DNA of 64,000 bases, from positions 124,001 to 188,000 of the forward strand of contig JAIWNF010000063.1 of the NCBI GenBank assembly GCA_025093555.1, given 5' to 3'. The notes under the pieces were generated by a model. That model was not told the DNA's origin and did not search any database. It saw only the letters and a program-made list of their open reading frames with translations. Both the position numbers and the translations under genes were made by a program. This document shows, piece after piece, positions 61,797 to 64,000 of this stretch; the first letter of the stretch is position 1, and the number at the start of each line of letters is the position of its first letter. The DNA is from Circinella umbellata. Taxonomy: Eukaryota > Mucoromycota > Mucoromycetes > Mucorales > Lichtheimiaceae.

Positions 61797-62735
61797 TAAT
61801 TCTCGTTGTCGTGATACGTAAAGGAACTGGTCGCGATATATAATAAGTATCTTTGACCTTAGTAACATGATATTCACTAAAAGATGGATTGTAACGAACT
61901 GTTTTTACATCTTTTGGTGCATAGGATATACATTCTTGGCTAATCCAAGTTACTTGTAGTGTGTTACATCATTGAGTACTTCTAATTTGACTAGCAACAA
62001 ATGATCAGGATAACCAAGAGCACCAACGATATCATCGTTCACTAAATTCGTATCATGAAGGAAATACATATATGTGATTTGATTTTCAAGCTTGTAAATT
62101 CCAACACTTGAAACGTTGCTCAGACCACATAAATGATATGTCGTATAACGTTCTAACGTCAAATAGTTTTTCGAGCACGTCGTTTGCCACCGAATCACAG
62201 GATCGTAACTTGATCCAATTCAAAGAAATATTTTTTTGTGTTGCTGCTTGAAAATTAATGTGTGAATAGTAGCTGAATCTAGAGTTGATCCATATTATGT
62301 TTATAATAATAAACATGTGATGTATTGAGACCCTGAAAGTGGGTGTTCTTTTTATATAACAAATCCCAAGTGCTGTAGCCAATATCTGAATTCTGGATCG
62401 CGTCACTCAGACATCATAAAATCTTCAATTACGGGAGATAACCAGACTGTCAAAATGCTTCAAATTTTTTTAGTTCAAATCAGGGTATTTTGCATATAGT
62501 TTTTTCAAGCCGATAATTACGCATCCACGAAACATTTCCAGTGTACGTATTCCGATTTTTTGTAAACAAGAGATATCATATTTTCAGAACCAATAAATTG
62601 TAAGCTGTATAAAATAATCTGTAATACTTTTTGCTGCTGATTTATTTTCTGTGCTTCATCATCATAATAGCTCTCAGTCTTCTTAGATGTTCATTTGGTG
62701 TACAAGATTTATAATTGGATAACTGAAATGACATG
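61797..62735 (-). pseudogene. Decayed tandem copy of the F-box/LRR gene at the right edge
   Basis: Translated pieces match the neighbouring gene at 62974-64000 in the same order: a RYPDL-like and KNR-TLE-RGC part near 62475-62560, SLNWIKLRSCDSVANDVLEK near 62170-62225, LCGLSNVSSVGIYKLENQIT near 62070-62130, LVKLEVLNDVT near 61965-62000, and the end VRYNPSF, DTYYISR near 61835-61895. Nucleotide identity looks near 90% in several stretches. Frames shift repeatedly and about 90 bp of the penultimate repeat (at about 61958) are missing compared with the intact gene. Clearly non-functional as a single protein. Confidence 0.85.
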
Positions 62736-62973
62736 AATAAAGAAAAGATTTATCACAAAGCTTCGTCTTGGCTTCTGTTTACGCAAAGAATTTTAATGAA
62801 CCTTTGTCAGGAATTATTAGTGATACGAGTATATTATAGATATAAAATTAATGTTACATATTGGATGTAGATTGCACAATTACATACAGTATGTTTAAAA
62901 TTTCAAACGCATAAAAAAAAAGACACAACTTATACATGAATAATGAATAAATATAGTATACACATTTATTTAT

Positions 62974-64000
62974 TTAAGATCTATCATACCAAGATGACCG
63001 TGATACATAATAAGTATCTTTGGCTTTAGTAACATAATATTCACTAAAAGGTGAATTATAACGAACTGTTTTTACATTTTTTTGTGCATAGGATATACAT
63101 TCTTGGGTAATCCAGGGACATTCCGTTATTTCAAGGGTCTTTAACTGTTGTGATTTCCGTTTTTTATTATCTACTAGTACTCGTACTCCTTCATCAGTTA
63201 CGTCATTGAGTACTTCTAATTTGACTAGCAACAAATTATCAAGATCACCAAGTGCAGCAATTATATCGTCGTTCACTAATTCCATATCATGAAGAAATAC
63301 ATGTGTGATTTGATTTCCAAGTTTGTTGATACATTGTAAAATTCCAACACTTGAAACGTTGCTTAAACCACCTAAATGTATGTCGTGTAACGTTTTAATG
63401 TCAGATAGTTTTTTTAACACATCGTTCGTTACTGGATCGCAGTATCGTAACTTGATCCAATTCAAAGAAGTACTCTTTGTGTTGTTGCTGGAGCATTCCG
63501 CGTAATGTGTGAATAATCGAATCAATAACTGAGTGGTGTCATTTGTATGATGAAGATAGGCATGTGATATATTGAGACCTGAAAGTGGTATTCTGTTTAT
63601 AAGCGCCGTCAATAACAAATTCAAGTTATAATTTCCCACAACAACCAAAGTAGATAAAACATTTGAACTCTGAATCGCTACACGCATCATAAATTCTTGA
63701 ATTCCAGGAGCTAACCAAGTTGCTAAATGTTTCAAACTTCTCAGTCTGAAATCTGGATATCTTCTATGCAACACACTAATTTGTGCCTCCGGTAATTTAA
63801 ACATACATCCACGAAGATTTTCTAACGTTTCTCGATTCTTGTAAATTAAAGGCAAAAGAGCTCGAGGTGCCACAGCTGTTTCACCGTAACTTGTATAAAT
63901 AACCCGTAATCCCTTTTTTTGTTGTAATGCTTCATCTTCTTTCTTCTTTTCTTGTAGCATAGGGAGAGGAGAACCATCCATACCGTCGTTGTAACAGAAT
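62974..64000 (-). CDS. F-box/LRR-type protein, C-terminal part (cut by right edge)
   Basis: The frame is open from the window edge to the stop at 62974 (about 341 residues visible), so the start lies outside. Seen: LLPLIYKNRETLENLRGCMF, RRYPDFRLRSLKHLATW, and several LRR units: LSGLNISHAYL, SLNWIKLRYCDPVTNDVLKK, LHDIHLGGLSNVSSVGIL, LVKLEVLNDVTDEGVRVLV, LKTLEITECPWITQECISYA, ending SEYYVTKAKDTYYVS. The pattern matches the LRR half of the TPR/F-box/LRR protein at 41334-43623 (YKNKATLETI, VTEKGIRNLI). The F-box itself is not visible, so the label rests on that similarity. Confidence 0.75.
   Translation of the reverse strand, partial: FCYNDGMDGSPLPMLQEKKKEDEALQQKKGLRVIYTSYGETAVAPRALLPLIYKNRETLENLRGCMFKLPEAQISVLHRRYPDFRLRSLKHLATWLAPGIQEFMMRVAIQSSNVLSTLVVVGNYNLNLLLTALINRIPLSGLNISHAYLHHTNDTTQLLIRLFTHYAECSSNNTKSTSLNWIKLRYCDPVTNDVLKKLSDIKTLHDIHLGGLSNVSSVGILQCINKLGNQITHVFLHDMELVNDDIIAALGDLDNLLLVKLEVLNDVTDEGVRVLVDNKKRKSQQLKTLEITECPWITQECISYAQKNVKTVRYNSPFSEYYVTKAKDTYYVSRSSWYDRS

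Noticed and set aside
1..64000. CRISPR array, prophage or biosynthetic gene cluster
   Set aside because: No spaced direct repeats of the right size and no phage or PKS/NRPS/terpene-synthase genes. All named genes are ordinary fungal nuclear genes.

Overview
This window is nuclear DNA from a fungus, most likely an early-diverging Mucoromycota (Mucorales-like) species. It is strongly AT-rich. The genes carry short GT-AG introns (about 50-190 nt) with GTAAGT/GTATGT donors, and the nuclear proteins are full of Asn, Gln and Ser runs. Two gene types also fit this group: a GH3 glucosaminidase fused to GNAT acetyltransferase modules, and TPR/F-box/LRR proteins. I spliced each multi-exon gene by hand. 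Every complete model listed as a CDS keeps one reading frame through all its junctions.

Left third (1-28.7 kb): the first two exons of a Dnmt2-type tRNA cytosine methyltransferase (minus, cut by the window edge); an Mss4-type PI4P 5-kinase (7 exons); an HSL-family esterase (4 exons) with a decayed paralogue fragment beside it; a gene-poor stretch holding a pogo-like MITE and a long foldback element; a Cys-3/Met4-like bZIP factor; a ten-exon Dal5-type MFS permease; an intronless GH3-GNAT fusion; and Elongator subunit Elp4.

Middle (28.7-46 kb): a DapA-family lyase/aldolase, NADPH-cytochrome P450 reductase, an OXLD1-like mitochondrial protein with a 15-nt micro-exon, a Sog2-domain-like protein, frataxin next to a ferroportin-type iron exporter, a TPR/F-box/LRR protein and a secreted purple acid phosphatase.

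Right third (46-64 kb): a 1876-residue nuclear protein combining a Gds1-type winged helix with two KilA-N/APSES-like modules, a GATA factor, then Ctf8 and a Cdt2/DTL-like WD40 protein transcribed divergently from a 617-bp region with three ACGCGT boxes, a PSP1-domain protein, and an F-box/LRR gene (cut by the right edge) with a decayed tandem copy.

Functional links worth noting are G1/S control of Ctf8 and Cdt2, and iron handling by frataxin and ferroportin. I saw no CRISPR array, rRNA or confident tRNA, and no secondary-metabolite cluster. I did not find a wholly new multi-gene system. The best leads are the Ctf8/Cdt2 promoter, the Gds1-APSES architecture, the GH3-GNAT fusion and the small mobile elements.
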